From assembly GCA_913041135.1 (NCBI GenBank), contig CAJWIF010000004.1:1-51048 (forward strand): 51,048 bases of DNA, in the 5' to 3' direction. This DNA is from an uncultured Flavobacteriales bacterium. Lineage in GTDB: Bacteria > Bacteroidota > Bacteroidia > Flavobacteriales_D > Sanyastnellaceae. The notes under the pieces are model-generated. The model had not been told where the DNA came from. It searched no databases and was given only the letters and a program-made list of their open reading frames with translations. Shown one piece after another: positions 41,068 through 48,984 of the stretch (position 1 is the first letter of the stretch; every line of letters begins with the position of its first letter). The translations under genes and the position numbers were made by a program.

Positions 41068-42465
41068 ATGGACAACCCATGGAATGAGGGAGATGTGCGC
41101 GCATTTGATTTGCGCCAATGGCCCGTTGAAGAGGCTGAAAGACAACGAGAACAACTGGTCCAAGGAGGGATCCCTGTGGACGCTGTAGCGCCATGTATCC
41201 AAGGAGATGGCATTTTCGTTTTGACCGACGAAGACAAACGTCGTGCAGTGAAGGTGTTTGCGGAACTGCTCGCTTCCAACCTGACGCTTGCTCGCTTTGT
41301 CCCCGCTTCAGGTGCAGCCTCGAGAATGTTTGCTCCGTTGCGCGGAGAAATGGTTGAAGATGTCGTCCGTGCTTTGGCAACGAACGGTCACCGTTTGCCG
41401 ATGTTTCAAAAGGAGCAATACGATCAGCTGTCTGCGGCGGATCGTGCCACGGCCATGGCGAAGGACTTGTTAGCTCCGGATCCGGGTTGGTCTAGCTTGC
41501 CAAAAGGACTCGTTCCATTTCATCGGTATCCTGCGGGAGACGTCCGCACACCATTTGAGGAGCACGCCCATGAGTGGGAGTCACTCGCTCCAGGACACCG
41601 ACTGCATTTTACCGTTCCTTCTACATACCGCAGCCAGATTCGGAGCCTTTTGAAAGAAAAGGGGTTTGACCGGGTTGATTTTTCCGTTCAGTCCGCTGAG
41701 ACGGACACCGTGGCCTTGGATTTAGAGTCGAAGCAGTTGGCCCGCGATGCCCAAGGCGAATTGTTATTTCGTCCAGGAGGCCACGGTGCGTTGTTACACA
41801 ATTTGAATGAATTGCAAACGGATTTTGTGTTCATACGCAACATCGACAATGTTGTTCCGAAGCACCGGATGGCGGCGCGCAATGAGGTCCAGCATTGGAT
41901 GGGTGGTGAGGCGTGTCGTCTGACGAACGAGAGGAATGCGCTTATCAGTTCGGTAAATCAAGGAGGTCAGGAGGCGTTGGATGACGCCGCTGCATGGCTT
42001 GAAGGATTCTCTAAAGACACCCGAACATTGACGCGTAACCAGCTTTTAGAAGCCTTAGATCGACCGATTCGTGTTGCCGGAATGGTTCCAAATGAAGGCA
42101 AGGCAGGCGGTGGACCTTTTTGGATTCGCTTGAAGGAAGGGAATGCCGTTCCTTCAATTGTCGAAGGAGCTGAATTGAAAGGCGGAATGCTGGGTCAAGG
42201 AACCCATTTCAACCCGGTTGATATCTGCTGCAGTTTGATGGATGCTAGCGGGAAGCCCTATGATTTGAATCAGTTCGCAGCCCATGACTTGTTTTTCACA
42301 GCCACGAAAGATTGGAGTGGATCGAGCATTAGGATCTTGGAGAGACCCGGTCTTTGGAACGGGGCGATGGCCAATTGGCTCACCCGATTTGTCGAGGTCC
42401 CTGCGGATACATTTGCCCCGGTCAAATCGGTCTTGGATTTGATGGAAGAAAGTCGCTGGAAATAA
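41068..42465 (+). CDS. DUF4301 family protein
   Basis: The 465-aa protein matches DUF4301, a family found mainly in Bacteroidota with no established function. Its hallmark is the N-terminal glycine/serine loop FVPASGAASRMF (77-88), which resembles a phosphate-binding loop. Other conserved parts are PKGLVPFHRYP, THFNPVDICCSLMD near the C-terminus and the NLNELQTDFVFIRNIDNVVP segment, reminiscent of nucleotidyltransferases that handle sugar nucleotides. That resemblance is my inference. The stop codon overlaps the A-rich end of the terminator of the convergent gene. Confidence 0.85.
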   Translation: MDNPWNEGDVRAFDLRQWPVEEAERQREQLVQGGIPVDAVAPCIQGDGIFVLTDEDKRRAVKVFAELLASNLTLARFVPASGAASRMFAPLRGEMVEDVVRALATNGHRLPMFQKEQYDQLSAADRATAMAKDLLAPDPGWSSLPKGLVPFHRYPAGDVRTPFEEHAHEWESLAPGHRLHFTVPSTYRSQIRSLLKEKGFDRVDFSVQSAETDTVALDLESKQLARDAQGELLFRPGGHGALLHNLNELQTDFVFIRNIDNVVPKHRMAARNEVQHWMGGEACRLTNERNALISSVNQGGQEALDDAAAWLEGFSKDTRTLTRNQLLEALDRPIRVAGMVPNEGKAGGGPFWIRLKEGNAVPSIVEGAELKGGMLGQGTHFNPVDICCSLMDASGKPYDLNQFAAHDLFFTATKDWSGSSIRILERPGLWNGAMANWLTRFVEVPADTFAPVKSVLDLMEESRWK

Positions 42466-42493
42466 AAAAGGGCCACCCTTTCGGATGGCCCTT
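42462..42493 (-). terminator. Rho-independent terminator of the type A cargo gene
   Basis: AAGGGCCA (42468-42475) pairs with TGGCCCTT (42486-42493). Read on the minus strand the hairpin is followed by a T6 run. On the plus strand no T-tract follows, so it mainly serves the minus-strand gene. Confidence 0.82.
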
Positions 42494-42520
42494 GAACGCT
42501 AGAGAGAATCAGTGATTCAA

Positions 42521-43375
42521 TCAGTGCTTCATGATCGTTGTGTTGAACATACGTTGCTCGTTGATCACTCGAACGGCATACGCTCCAGGGTTCAAGAAGT
42601 AACGTGGATTGATGTTTATTCGATCACCTGACCGAACGTTAGTTCGAATCTCACGGTGAAGGACATTGCCTGTCAAGTCCAACAAGACAACGCTTGTCTC
42701 ACCTTTCAAATCCTTTTCGAATTCAACAGTGAACTCGTTTGAGAAAGGATTAGGGTACGTAGAGAACGTTGATGCTAGCTCGGTTCCTCGCATGTCGATC
42801 TGCTCGGTATACGAGTCGTCACGAGTGGCTTGAACAGCGTCAATTTCATTGATGTGCTTGAACCCAATCGCTGTAGAGATTGACCCGTCCAATTTCCATC
42901 CGTTTAAGTACAAGTCATTGCCTGGAAGGCGAGTGTAGCGACCTTCAATGATCAAGTCAACACCAGCAGCATCCAACTTCAAGTTGTATCGCACGCCATT
43001 TTCTACTTTCGCACTCAATTTACCAATAGCAACGCCTGAGAAGCCGTCTTTGATGGTAACCTTGACTTTGTCTAACAATTCGCCGCGGCTGTCCAAAATG
43101 GATATGGTCAATTGACCATCGCCTGAAGTTTGCTTGACCTTAACATAAACTTTTCGTGCATCGCCATCAGTGCATGCAGTGAAAGACTGCGTTACGACAT
43201 CGGAATTGTTCAAGAACAAAACCTGAGATCCAGAAGGAGTCTTGGACACGCAATCGTGTGGCAAGTTGGCAAAAGGACCAGGGGTTGAATTAAAAGAGGC
43301 TGTTTGAGCGTTGGCTACAATTGCTCCAAAAAAGAACGTAGCGGCTGCAAGGGTGAAAAACTGCTTGAGTTTCAT
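42521..43375 (-). CDS. Secreted protein with T9SS type A sorting domain
   Basis: The 284-aa protein has a clear signal peptide (MKLKQFFTLAAATFFFGAIVANAQ). A beta-rich domain of about 170 residues follows with the feel of a jelly-roll or pre-peptidase C-terminal domain (VYVKVKQTSGDGQLTISILD, GVRYNLKLDAAGVDLIIEG). The last 80 residues form the type A sorting domain (STYPNPFSNEFTVEF, VVLLDLTGNVLH, LNPGAYAVRVIN, ending in Lys-His). It should cross the outer membrane through the T9SS and be processed by PorU. The role of the mature protein is unknown. It is monocistronic, with a strong terminator. Confidence 0.85.
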   Translation of the reverse strand: MKLKQFFTLAAATFFFGAIVANAQTASFNSTPGPFANLPHDCVSKTPSGSQVLFLNNSDVVTQSFTACTDGDARKVYVKVKQTSGDGQLTISILDSRGELLDKVKVTIKDGFSGVAIGKLSAKVENGVRYNLKLDAAGVDLIIEGRYTRLPGNDLYLNGWKLDGSISTAIGFKHINEIDAVQATRDDSYTEQIDMRGTELASTFSTYPNPFSNEFTVEFEKDLKGETSVVLLDLTGNVLHREIRTNVRSGDRININPRYFLNPGAYAVRVINEQRMFNTTIMKH

Positions 43376-43406
43376 GAGAGAGGAATTAAAGTTTCGTATT
43401 GATAGT

Positions 43407-43432
43407 CAAACTTCATTTACTCCAATGTCTCA
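43407..43432 (-). promoter_or_regulatory. Weak promoter candidate for the type A cargo gene
   Basis: On the minus strand TTG is followed about 16 nt later by GAAGTTTG (43407-43414), one mismatch from TAnnTTTG. The leader to the ATG would be about 30 nt. Confidence 0.25.
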
Positions 43433-43521
43433 ATAAAGGTTACGTGTGCCTGCTGCTGATTTATTTAAGTAGCTGATTAACAATTGTTTAACTCGTAAAA
43501 TAAATCAGAGTCAGACTCACT

Positions 43522-44172
43522 TTAATCAAGTGTAATGACCTGCGTTGCATCTAAATGGTCCTCTTTTCGGTTATTGGAACACACCACCACCGTACACTGT
43601 GGACTCATCCACTTCAAGCAATCCTGGTACCAAGTGATTCCACTGGCATCGAGATTGACGCAGGGCTCATCTAATACCAATAGTGCGCTTTGAGTTGCGA
43701 GAGCTAGGACGAGCTTAACGCGTTGCTGCATGCCAGAACTCAACGCGGAATAGGAAGACTGCAAATGGTTTGAAAGGCCGCTGTCTTCGATCCAAGTGTG
43801 TGGATTCAATCCAGGCCACCAGCTTCTGAACGCAGCATGGAACGCAATCAGTTCATGGATAGTGAGCAAAGGGTGCAATGTACTCGCAGGTGCCATGAGC
43901 ATAGTTTGCAACGCAATGTCGTCGAGATGTGATGCCGATTTTTCTCCCGTTAAATCCTTTTGTTTCCATAGGATTTCCCCTGATGAGCACGTCAAATGTC
44001 CTGCGATGATTTGCCCTAACGTGGACTTGCCACTTCCATTGCTTCCTTGAATCACCACATGCTCTCCAGCATGGATCGTGGCTTGAAGGCTTTTTAGTAC
44101 CTCTTGCTTTCCGAAGCGATGTCCTAAGTCACTTAAGGATACAGAACACGGAATGGCAGGATTCAATTCCAT
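43522..44172 (-). CDS. ABC transporter ATP-binding protein (short, no adjacent permease)
   Basis: The 216-aa ATPase has Walker A GSNGSGKST (43-51), a signature YSALSSGMQQRVKLVLAL (SSGMQ form, as in CcmA-like and drug/haem exporter ATPases), and Walker B LLVLDEPCVNLD. The start is placed at the ATG at 44170-44172 because it lies just after the lpxA stop (44183); ATGs at 44220 and 44313 would overlap lpxA. It is the last gene of the aroB-lpxD-lpxC/fabZ-lpxA run and may be cotranscribed with lipid A genes, but no permease is near, so its transport substrate is unknown. Confidence 0.82.
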   Translation of the reverse strand: MELNPAIPCSVSLSDLGHRFGKQEVLKSLQATIHAGEHVVIQGSNGSGKSTLGQIIAGHLTCSSGEILWKQKDLTGEKSASHLDDIALQTMLMAPASTLHPLLTIHELIAFHAAFRSWWPGLNPHTWIEDSGLSNHLQSSYSALSSGMQQRVKLVLALATQSALLVLDEPCVNLDASGITWYQDCLKWMSPQCTVVVCSNNRKEDHLDATQVITLD

Positions 44173-44182
44173 GGAGTCGTTT

Positions 44183-44965
44183 TCAAAAAGGTCCGCGGAT
44201 GATTCCTTTGTCGGAGGCATTGATGAAATCAAGGATAATGCTCTTGTCCTGGGTTGCGGGCAATTCAGTTTCAGCAGCGCGCAGCGCTTGAGATAAGTTG
44301 CCGTTTTGAACATAGAGCATTCGGTAGATGTCCTCGATGTTCAAGATGCGTTCATTGTCATACCCTCTGCGTCGCAGTCCAATGCTATTTACACCAATGT
44401 ATGAGAGTGGTTCGCGGGCGGCTTTGATATAGGGTGGAATGTTCTTACGCACGAGTGATCCTCCCGCAACAAATGCATGCATGCCAATGGTGACAAACTG
44501 TTGCACGCCGACCATTCCTTCGAGAATCGCCCAATCTTCAATGGTCACATGGCCTGCGATATTTCCTGAGTTCGCGATGATTACGTGGTCGCCGACCAAA
44601 ACATCATGAGCGAGGTGGGTGTATGCCATCAACAAGCAATCCGTCCCTACGGCGGTTCGCATGCGGTCTGTGGTGCCACGGTTGATGGTCACGCATTCGC
44701 GAATTACAGTGCGGTCACCAACTTCAGCAGTTGAGGGCTCTCCCGCATATTTGAGGTCCTGTGGCACGGCTCCGATCACAGCACCAGGAAAAATTTTACA
44801 GTCCTTTCCTATGCGTGAGCCATTCATGATGATTGCATTCGGACCGATCCAGGTTCCTGGACCGATTTCAACATCTTCTTCGATGAATGCGAAGGGATTA
44901 ATAATGGCTCCTTCTCCAATAAGCGCCTTGGAGCTCACATAGGCTTGGGGTGAAATCTGACTCAC
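44183..44965 (-). CDS. lpxA: Acyl-ACP--UDP-N-acetylglucosamine O-acyltransferase
   Basis: First enzyme of lipid A synthesis; it transfers a 3-hydroxyacyl chain from ACP to UDP-GlcNAc in the cytoplasm. The 260-aa protein shows left-handed beta-helix hexapeptide repeats (IGEGAIINPFAFIEEDVEIG, IGPNAIIMNGSRIGKDC). The LpxA signatures are TVIRECVTINRGT, the catalytic-His region LMAYTHLAHDVLVGDHV and IGVNSIGLRRRGY. It lies 27 nt after lpxC/fabZ on the same strand. Confidence 0.96.
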   Translation of the reverse strand: MSQISPQAYVSSKALIGEGAIINPFAFIEEDVEIGPGTWIGPNAIIMNGSRIGKDCKIFPGAVIGAVPQDLKYAGEPSTAEVGDRTVIRECVTINRGTTDRMRTAVGTDCLLMAYTHLAHDVLVGDHVIIANSGNIAGHVTIEDWAILEGMVGVQQFVTIGMHAFVAGGSLVRKNIPPYIKAAREPLSYIGVNSIGLRRRGYDNERILNIEDIYRMLYVQNGNLSQALRAAETELPATQDKSIILDFINASDKGIIRGPF

Positions 44966-44992
44966 TTGATCGTTGGTTTCAGTAATTTCCGC

Positions 44993-46390
44993 TCACTTGT
45001 CTTTTACAATCTTCGCAAGCATCTCTGCTTCTGAGGCCAATTGCCCACGGACATATCCTCTTCCTTTCATGTTAACCAAGCCTCGTCGTATCGGAGACAT
45101 CAATTCTAGATGAAAGACCAGCGTATCTCCTGGGAGCACCTTTTGTTTGAATTTGACATTGTCAATTTTCATAAAGTAGGTGGTGTAGTGCTCGGGGTCT
45201 GGGACAGTATTCAGGGCGAAGATGCCACCAACTTGAGCCATGGCCTCCACTTGCAATACGCCAGGCATGACTGGATTTCCAGGGAAATGACCTTGAAAAT
45301 AGGGTTCGTTGAGGGTGACGTTTTTTAAACCAATGATGCTGTCTTCATTGATTTCCAGAATCCGATCAACCAATAGAAAAGGGTAGCGGTGCGGAAGCAT
45401 CGCGCTAATTTGATTGATGTCAAGGACGGATGGGCGATCAGTACTCAGATTGGGTGTCTTCTTTTCTTCTATCATCATCTTCTTGAGGATTTTTGCAAAT
45501 GAGGTGTTGCCAGCATGGCCGGGCCTGGCTGCCAAAATGTGCGCTTGTAAAAAGCACCCCATGAGAGCGAGGTCTCCCATGATGTCCAATAACTTGTGTC
45601 GTGCAGGTTCGTTTTGATAACGGAGGGGAGATGTATTGAGAACTCCAGGAACGTCACCACGGGACTTGAGGTCCTCCTTTCCAAGCAATTGTGCGATGCT
45701 GTGCAGTTCTTCATCTGAATAGATGCGTTCGATGAGCACAACTGCATTGTTCAGGTCACCTCCTTTAATCAAGCCTTCATTCGCAAGATGCTTGACTTCT
45801 CGCAAGAAAACGAATGTCCGGGAGCGAGCGATTTCGTCTTTGAATTCCGAAATCTTGTACATACTTGCATGCTGGGTGCCGAGAATAGGACTTCGGTAAT
45901 CCACCATGACCGTTATCCGGAATTCATCTTGCGGTTCTGGTACAGCGAGCATCTCAACGCCCTTTTCCTTGTCTTCGTACCAGACATTTGAATTCAACTT
46001 GAAATACTTCCGATTGGCTTCCTGATCTTGGTAACCTGCGGCTTCTAAGGCCTCAACGAACTCGATTGAACTGCCATCCATGATCGGGATTTCAGGACCG
46101 GTCAATTCGATCATAGCATTATCGACTTCGCAACCGTATAGAGCCGCTAGAATGTGCTCTGTCGTGTTGACCTGGGCGCCATTCTGCTCAAGTGTCGTTC
46201 CTCTTTGGGTGCTGACGACACGGTCTACGTTGGCGTCAATAATAGGACTATCAGGGAGGTCTGACCGCTGAAACTTGTATCCATGATTCGCTTCAGCGGG
46301 ATGCAGAGTCATGGTTGTTTGTTGACCGGTATGCAATCCAATCCCAGAGAATGAGATGGATTTACGAATGGTTCTCTGCTTTTTTGTCAT
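44993..46390 (-). CDS. lpxC-fabZ: Bifunctional LpxC deacetylase / FabZ dehydratase
   Basis: A natural fusion, 465 aa. The N-terminal part (about 1-300) is the zinc-dependent UDP-3-O-acyl-GlcNAc deacetylase LpxC, with SFSGIGLHTGQ, TTEHILAALYG, and the metal-binding HKLLDIMGDLAL. The C-terminal part (about 320-465) is the 3-hydroxyacyl-ACP dehydratase FabZ, with MLPHRYPFLLVDRILEI and YFQGHFPGNPVMPGVLQVEAMAQ holding the catalytic His and Glu. The fusion is a known feature of Bacteroidota and ties lipid A deacylation to supply of unsaturated acyl chains. Its ATG overlaps the lpxD stop by 4 nt. Confidence 0.97.
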   Translation of the reverse strand: MTKKQRTIRKSISFSGIGLHTGQQTTMTLHPAEANHGYKFQRSDLPDSPIIDANVDRVVSTQRGTTLEQNGAQVNTTEHILAALYGCEVDNAMIELTGPEIPIMDGSSIEFVEALEAAGYQDQEANRKYFKLNSNVWYEDKEKGVEMLAVPEPQDEFRITVMVDYRSPILGTQHASMYKISEFKDEIARSRTFVFLREVKHLANEGLIKGGDLNNAVVLIERIYSDEELHSIAQLLGKEDLKSRGDVPGVLNTSPLRYQNEPARHKLLDIMGDLALMGCFLQAHILAARPGHAGNTSFAKILKKMMIEEKKTPNLSTDRPSVLDINQISAMLPHRYPFLLVDRILEINEDSIIGLKNVTLNEPYFQGHFPGNPVMPGVLQVEAMAQVGGIFALNTVPDPEHYTTYFMKIDNVKFKQKVLPGDTLVFHLELMSPIRRGLVNMKGRGYVRGQLASEAEMLAKIVKDK

Positions 46391-47439
46391 GAAGAGGTGC
46401 GCGTGTTCTGCTGGATTTTTTCAAGTTCTTCCAAGCGATCCATGAGGCGGTGACGTGATAAATTGCGCAAGGCAATTTGACGTTTTTGATAATCCTTGAT
46501 AGGCGTTGCTGGCGTCCCTTGCCAAACGGAGTCTGGCTCTTTGATACTTGTCGTAACTCCGGATTGCGCTGCGATTTTAACGCCGTCTGCTATTTTGAGA
46601 TGTCCTGCGAATCCAACTTGCCCACCAATCATGCATCGGCTTCCTATGGTGGTCGATCCAGCAATTCCTGTTTGCGCGGCAATGACCGTGTGAGCTCCGA
46701 TGGTGCAGTTGTGCGCAACCTGAATCTGGTTGTCCAACTTCACCCCTTCCTCGATAATTGTTGAGCCCAAAGTGGCACGGTCAATGGTCGTGGCAGCACC
46801 GACTTCACAGTTGTCATGGAGGATGACATTGCCTGTTTGAGGAATCTTTTTGTATCCGTCACCGGCCTGAGGAGCAAACCCAAAGCCATCGGATCCAATG
46901 ATCGCACCTGCTTGAATGGTACACCCGCTTCCAATGATGCAATTGTCCAATACCTGCACTCCACTGTGCAGTTTTGAGTTGGTTCCGATGCGCACATTGC
47001 GACCGACTGTAGCATGCGCATGGATTTCACACTCCTCACCAATGGTGGCGCCGTCTTCAATGACAGCGAGGGCTCCAATGTATACGTTCTGGTGAATTTG
47101 AGCCGATTCACTAATGACAGCAGCCGGATGGACGGTGCGCGGAAGTGCCATAGCTGCCGATGCGAACTCCAAGAGTTGTGCAAATGCCGCATAGGAGTCA
47201 GTAACTCGAATTAAGGTCAAGGCTGCTGGCAACGGTTGCGTAGCAGTAAAAGTTGTGGGAACAATAGCCACTGATGCGCCAGTTGTGTACAAGTACCTTT
47301 CATAATCCGGATTGGATAAAAAGGTAAGTGACCCAGAAGACGCCAACTCAATTTTCGACAATTGATTGACAATGACTTGGGAGTCTCCTTCAACGAGACC
47401 TTTCAACATGTCGGCTAGATCGCCTGCTGTATGTTGCAT
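46387..47439 (-). CDS. lpxD: UDP-3-O-(3-hydroxyacyl)glucosamine N-acyltransferase
   Basis: Third step of lipid A synthesis: attaches a second hydroxyacyl chain to the 2-amino group. The 350-aa protein has the uridine-binding N-terminal domain (LADMLKGLVEGDS, LTFLSNPDYERYLYTT) and a long hexapeptide-repeat domain. SDGFGFAPQAGDGYKKIPQTGNVILHDNCEVGA is the LpxD signature, and KLDNQIQVAHNCTIG contains the catalytic His. A C-terminal helical extension (YQKRQIALRNL) follows. It is 23 nt downstream of aroB. Confidence 0.96.
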   Translation of the reverse strand: MQHTAGDLADMLKGLVEGDSQVIVNQLSKIELASSGSLTFLSNPDYERYLYTTGASVAIVPTTFTATQPLPAALTLIRVTDSYAAFAQLLEFASAAMALPRTVHPAAVISESAQIHQNVYIGALAVIEDGATIGEECEIHAHATVGRNVRIGTNSKLHSGVQVLDNCIIGSGCTIQAGAIIGSDGFGFAPQAGDGYKKIPQTGNVILHDNCEVGAATTIDRATLGSTIIEEGVKLDNQIQVAHNCTIGAHTVIAAQTGIAGSTTIGSRCMIGGQVGFAGHLKIADGVKIAAQSGVTTSIKEPDSVWQGTPATPIKDYQKRQIALRNLSRHRLMDRLEELEKIQQNTRTSS

Positions 47440-47462
47440 GGGGTAAAGCTACGGGAGGGGAA

Positions 47463-48542
47463 TCAATTGGTCTCCACGGAAAGGAAGACTTGTTTCCAAA
47501 TGCTTGTGAATTTATTCAACGTTACGGGCTGGTTCCAAATGGCCTCTCCAATCTGCGTCAATGCAACATCAAGAACGGCTCCATCGAGGTTTTTTTTGTC
47601 CTTCAGCATGGCGGGCCACAAATCTGTAGGGTCCAGAGCACTCAGCCAATCCAATTGATGGTGCGCGGGGATTGTGTCGAGCCACATCCGAATGCTTCGG
47701 CTGGCCGATTCAAATTCCGTGGAGTCTGTTTGTAGCAGGGAATTGCTCCATGCCAGCGACCACAACATTCCCCACCCGACGGCTACACCATGACTGAGTT
47801 GCAAATCGTCTTGCTGTGCTTTCCATTCAAGAGCGTGGGCAACGGTGTGTCCGAAATTCAGGGATTTCCGAAGCGATTCGTCCAAGAAGTCTTGAGCAAC
47901 GATGTGTTTCTTTATTTCAGCAGCACGCGGGACCCAAGGCTCAATGGCTCCTGGAAGGTGAATGTCAACGTTCTGAATTTCATTCCACAATGTCCGATCG
48001 GCAATCAAGCTGTGCTTGACGAGCTCCATCCAGCCGTTTGTCCGCTCAAGGGCATCTAAAGAGGAGATGAAGTTGACATCGATGTAGGTCAAGTCGGGCA
48101 GTTGAAACGTTCCAATTTGATTTTTATAATCGGAATAGTTGAGACCATTCTTTCCCCCAATGGCGGCATCGATCATACCGACAAGGGTGGTCGGTACCAA
48201 AACAAAGGGAATACCTCTTTTAAACGTCGAGGCCACAAACCCCCCAAGATCACTGATAGTTCCGCCCCCGACAATCAGCAAAATATGTCCGCGATCTGTA
48301 TTTTCCTGATCCAACCAAGACCAAATGCGTTCAGCCGATTTGATGGATTTGGAATCCTCTCCAGCCGGAATGAAACATTTCGGACTCATATTCCAGACGT
48401 GCGTCAGCGGTCCAAAAACGGGCAACTCTCGGAATCGATCGTCCGCCAGAATTCGAAATCCATCCGATTGAATCCACTGGATCCAAGGCAATTCCAAGTG
48501 CTGGTTTTGGTCGGGTTGATTGAACTGGATGTTTTGATGCAC
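47463..48542 (-). CDS. aroB: 3-dehydroquinate synthase
   Basis: NAD- and metal-dependent enzyme that makes 3-dehydroquinate, the second step of the shikimate pathway. The 359-aa protein has IVGGGTISDLGGFVASTFKRG, VPTTLVGMIDAAIGGKNGLN, ELVKHSLI, the metal-binding region with NFGHTVAHALEW, LSHGVAVGWGM and LKDKKN. Length is normal. It leads the minus-strand run into the lpx genes. The closeness to lpxD (23 nt) suggests one transcript. Confidence 0.95.
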   Translation of the reverse strand: MHQNIQFNQPDQNQHLELPWIQWIQSDGFRILADDRFRELPVFGPLTHVWNMSPKCFIPAGEDSKSIKSAERIWSWLDQENTDRGHILLIVGGGTISDLGGFVASTFKRGIPFVLVPTTLVGMIDAAIGGKNGLNYSDYKNQIGTFQLPDLTYIDVNFISSLDALERTNGWMELVKHSLIADRTLWNEIQNVDIHLPGAIEPWVPRAAEIKKHIVAQDFLDESLRKSLNFGHTVAHALEWKAQQDDLQLSHGVAVGWGMLWSLAWSNSLLQTDSTEFESASRSIRMWLDTIPAHHQLDWLSALDPTDLWPAMLKDKKNLDGAVLDVALTQIGEAIWNQPVTLNKFTSIWKQVFLSVETN

Positions 48543-48578
48543 AGAACCGGAGATTCGATGAAGTGATTAGGGCTTGAG

Positions 48579-48611
48579 CGAAGTTAGCGCGTTACGAAAG
48601 TATAGAAACAA
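48579..48611 (-). promoter_or_regulatory. Candidate aroB-lpx operon promoter (TTG / TAACTTCG)
   Basis: On the minus strand, TTG (48609-48611) and TAACTTCG (48579-48586, one mismatch from TAnnTTTG) are 22 nt apart, within the Bacteroidota spacing. The -33 element lies inside the tail of the tRNA-Phe terminator. Confidence 0.35.
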
Positions 48612-48637
48612 AAAAAGCCAGCGTGAACTGGCTTTTT
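48605..48637 (-). terminator. Rho-independent terminator after tRNA-Phe
   Basis: AAAAAGCCAG (48612-48621) and CTGGCTTTTT (48628-48637) form a perfect 10-bp stem with a 6-nt loop. Read on the minus strand it ends in a T7 run. Confidence 0.9.
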
Positions 48638-48638
48638 G

Positions 48639-48711
<73 letters not shown>

Positions 48712-48723
48712 ATTAAGGGTCGC

Positions 48724-48731
48724 CAAAGATA
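48724..48731 (-). promoter_or_regulatory. -7 promoter box for tRNA-Phe (TATCTTTG)
   Basis: A perfect TAnnTTTG match on the minus strand, 12 nt before the first tRNA base. It is identical to the box before tRNA-Val. Confidence 0.55.
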
Positions 48732-48984
48732 GCCTAAACTTTCTTGAATTTCATGCGACCTGAAAAAGTTGTTTTTACCGGAAATTATTTGAAGTGTTTT
48801 GAAGAGCCGGTAACGCGTTGAATTCAGTTGAAATGTCGATAGGTGTTCGTAAAAATGAGACGAATAACAAAGGGCCTCTTGCAATTTGACAGAGTTGCCG
48901 TTACATTCGCTCCGTGCGTGTTGACATTGAAGAATGTTTCGCTCACATGTTGTTGAATGAACTGTTAACCAAATTCGTCGCGTC

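Noticed and set aside
43508-43518. Odd palindrome GAGTCAGACTC after the ABC ATPase gene as a terminator
   Set aside because: With a one-base centre it cannot form a useful hairpin, and only a weak T-rich stretch follows.
44173-44313. Longer start for the ABC ATPase (44220 or 44313)
   Set aside because: Both would overlap the lpxA coding region, and the added residues are not part of the ATPase fold.
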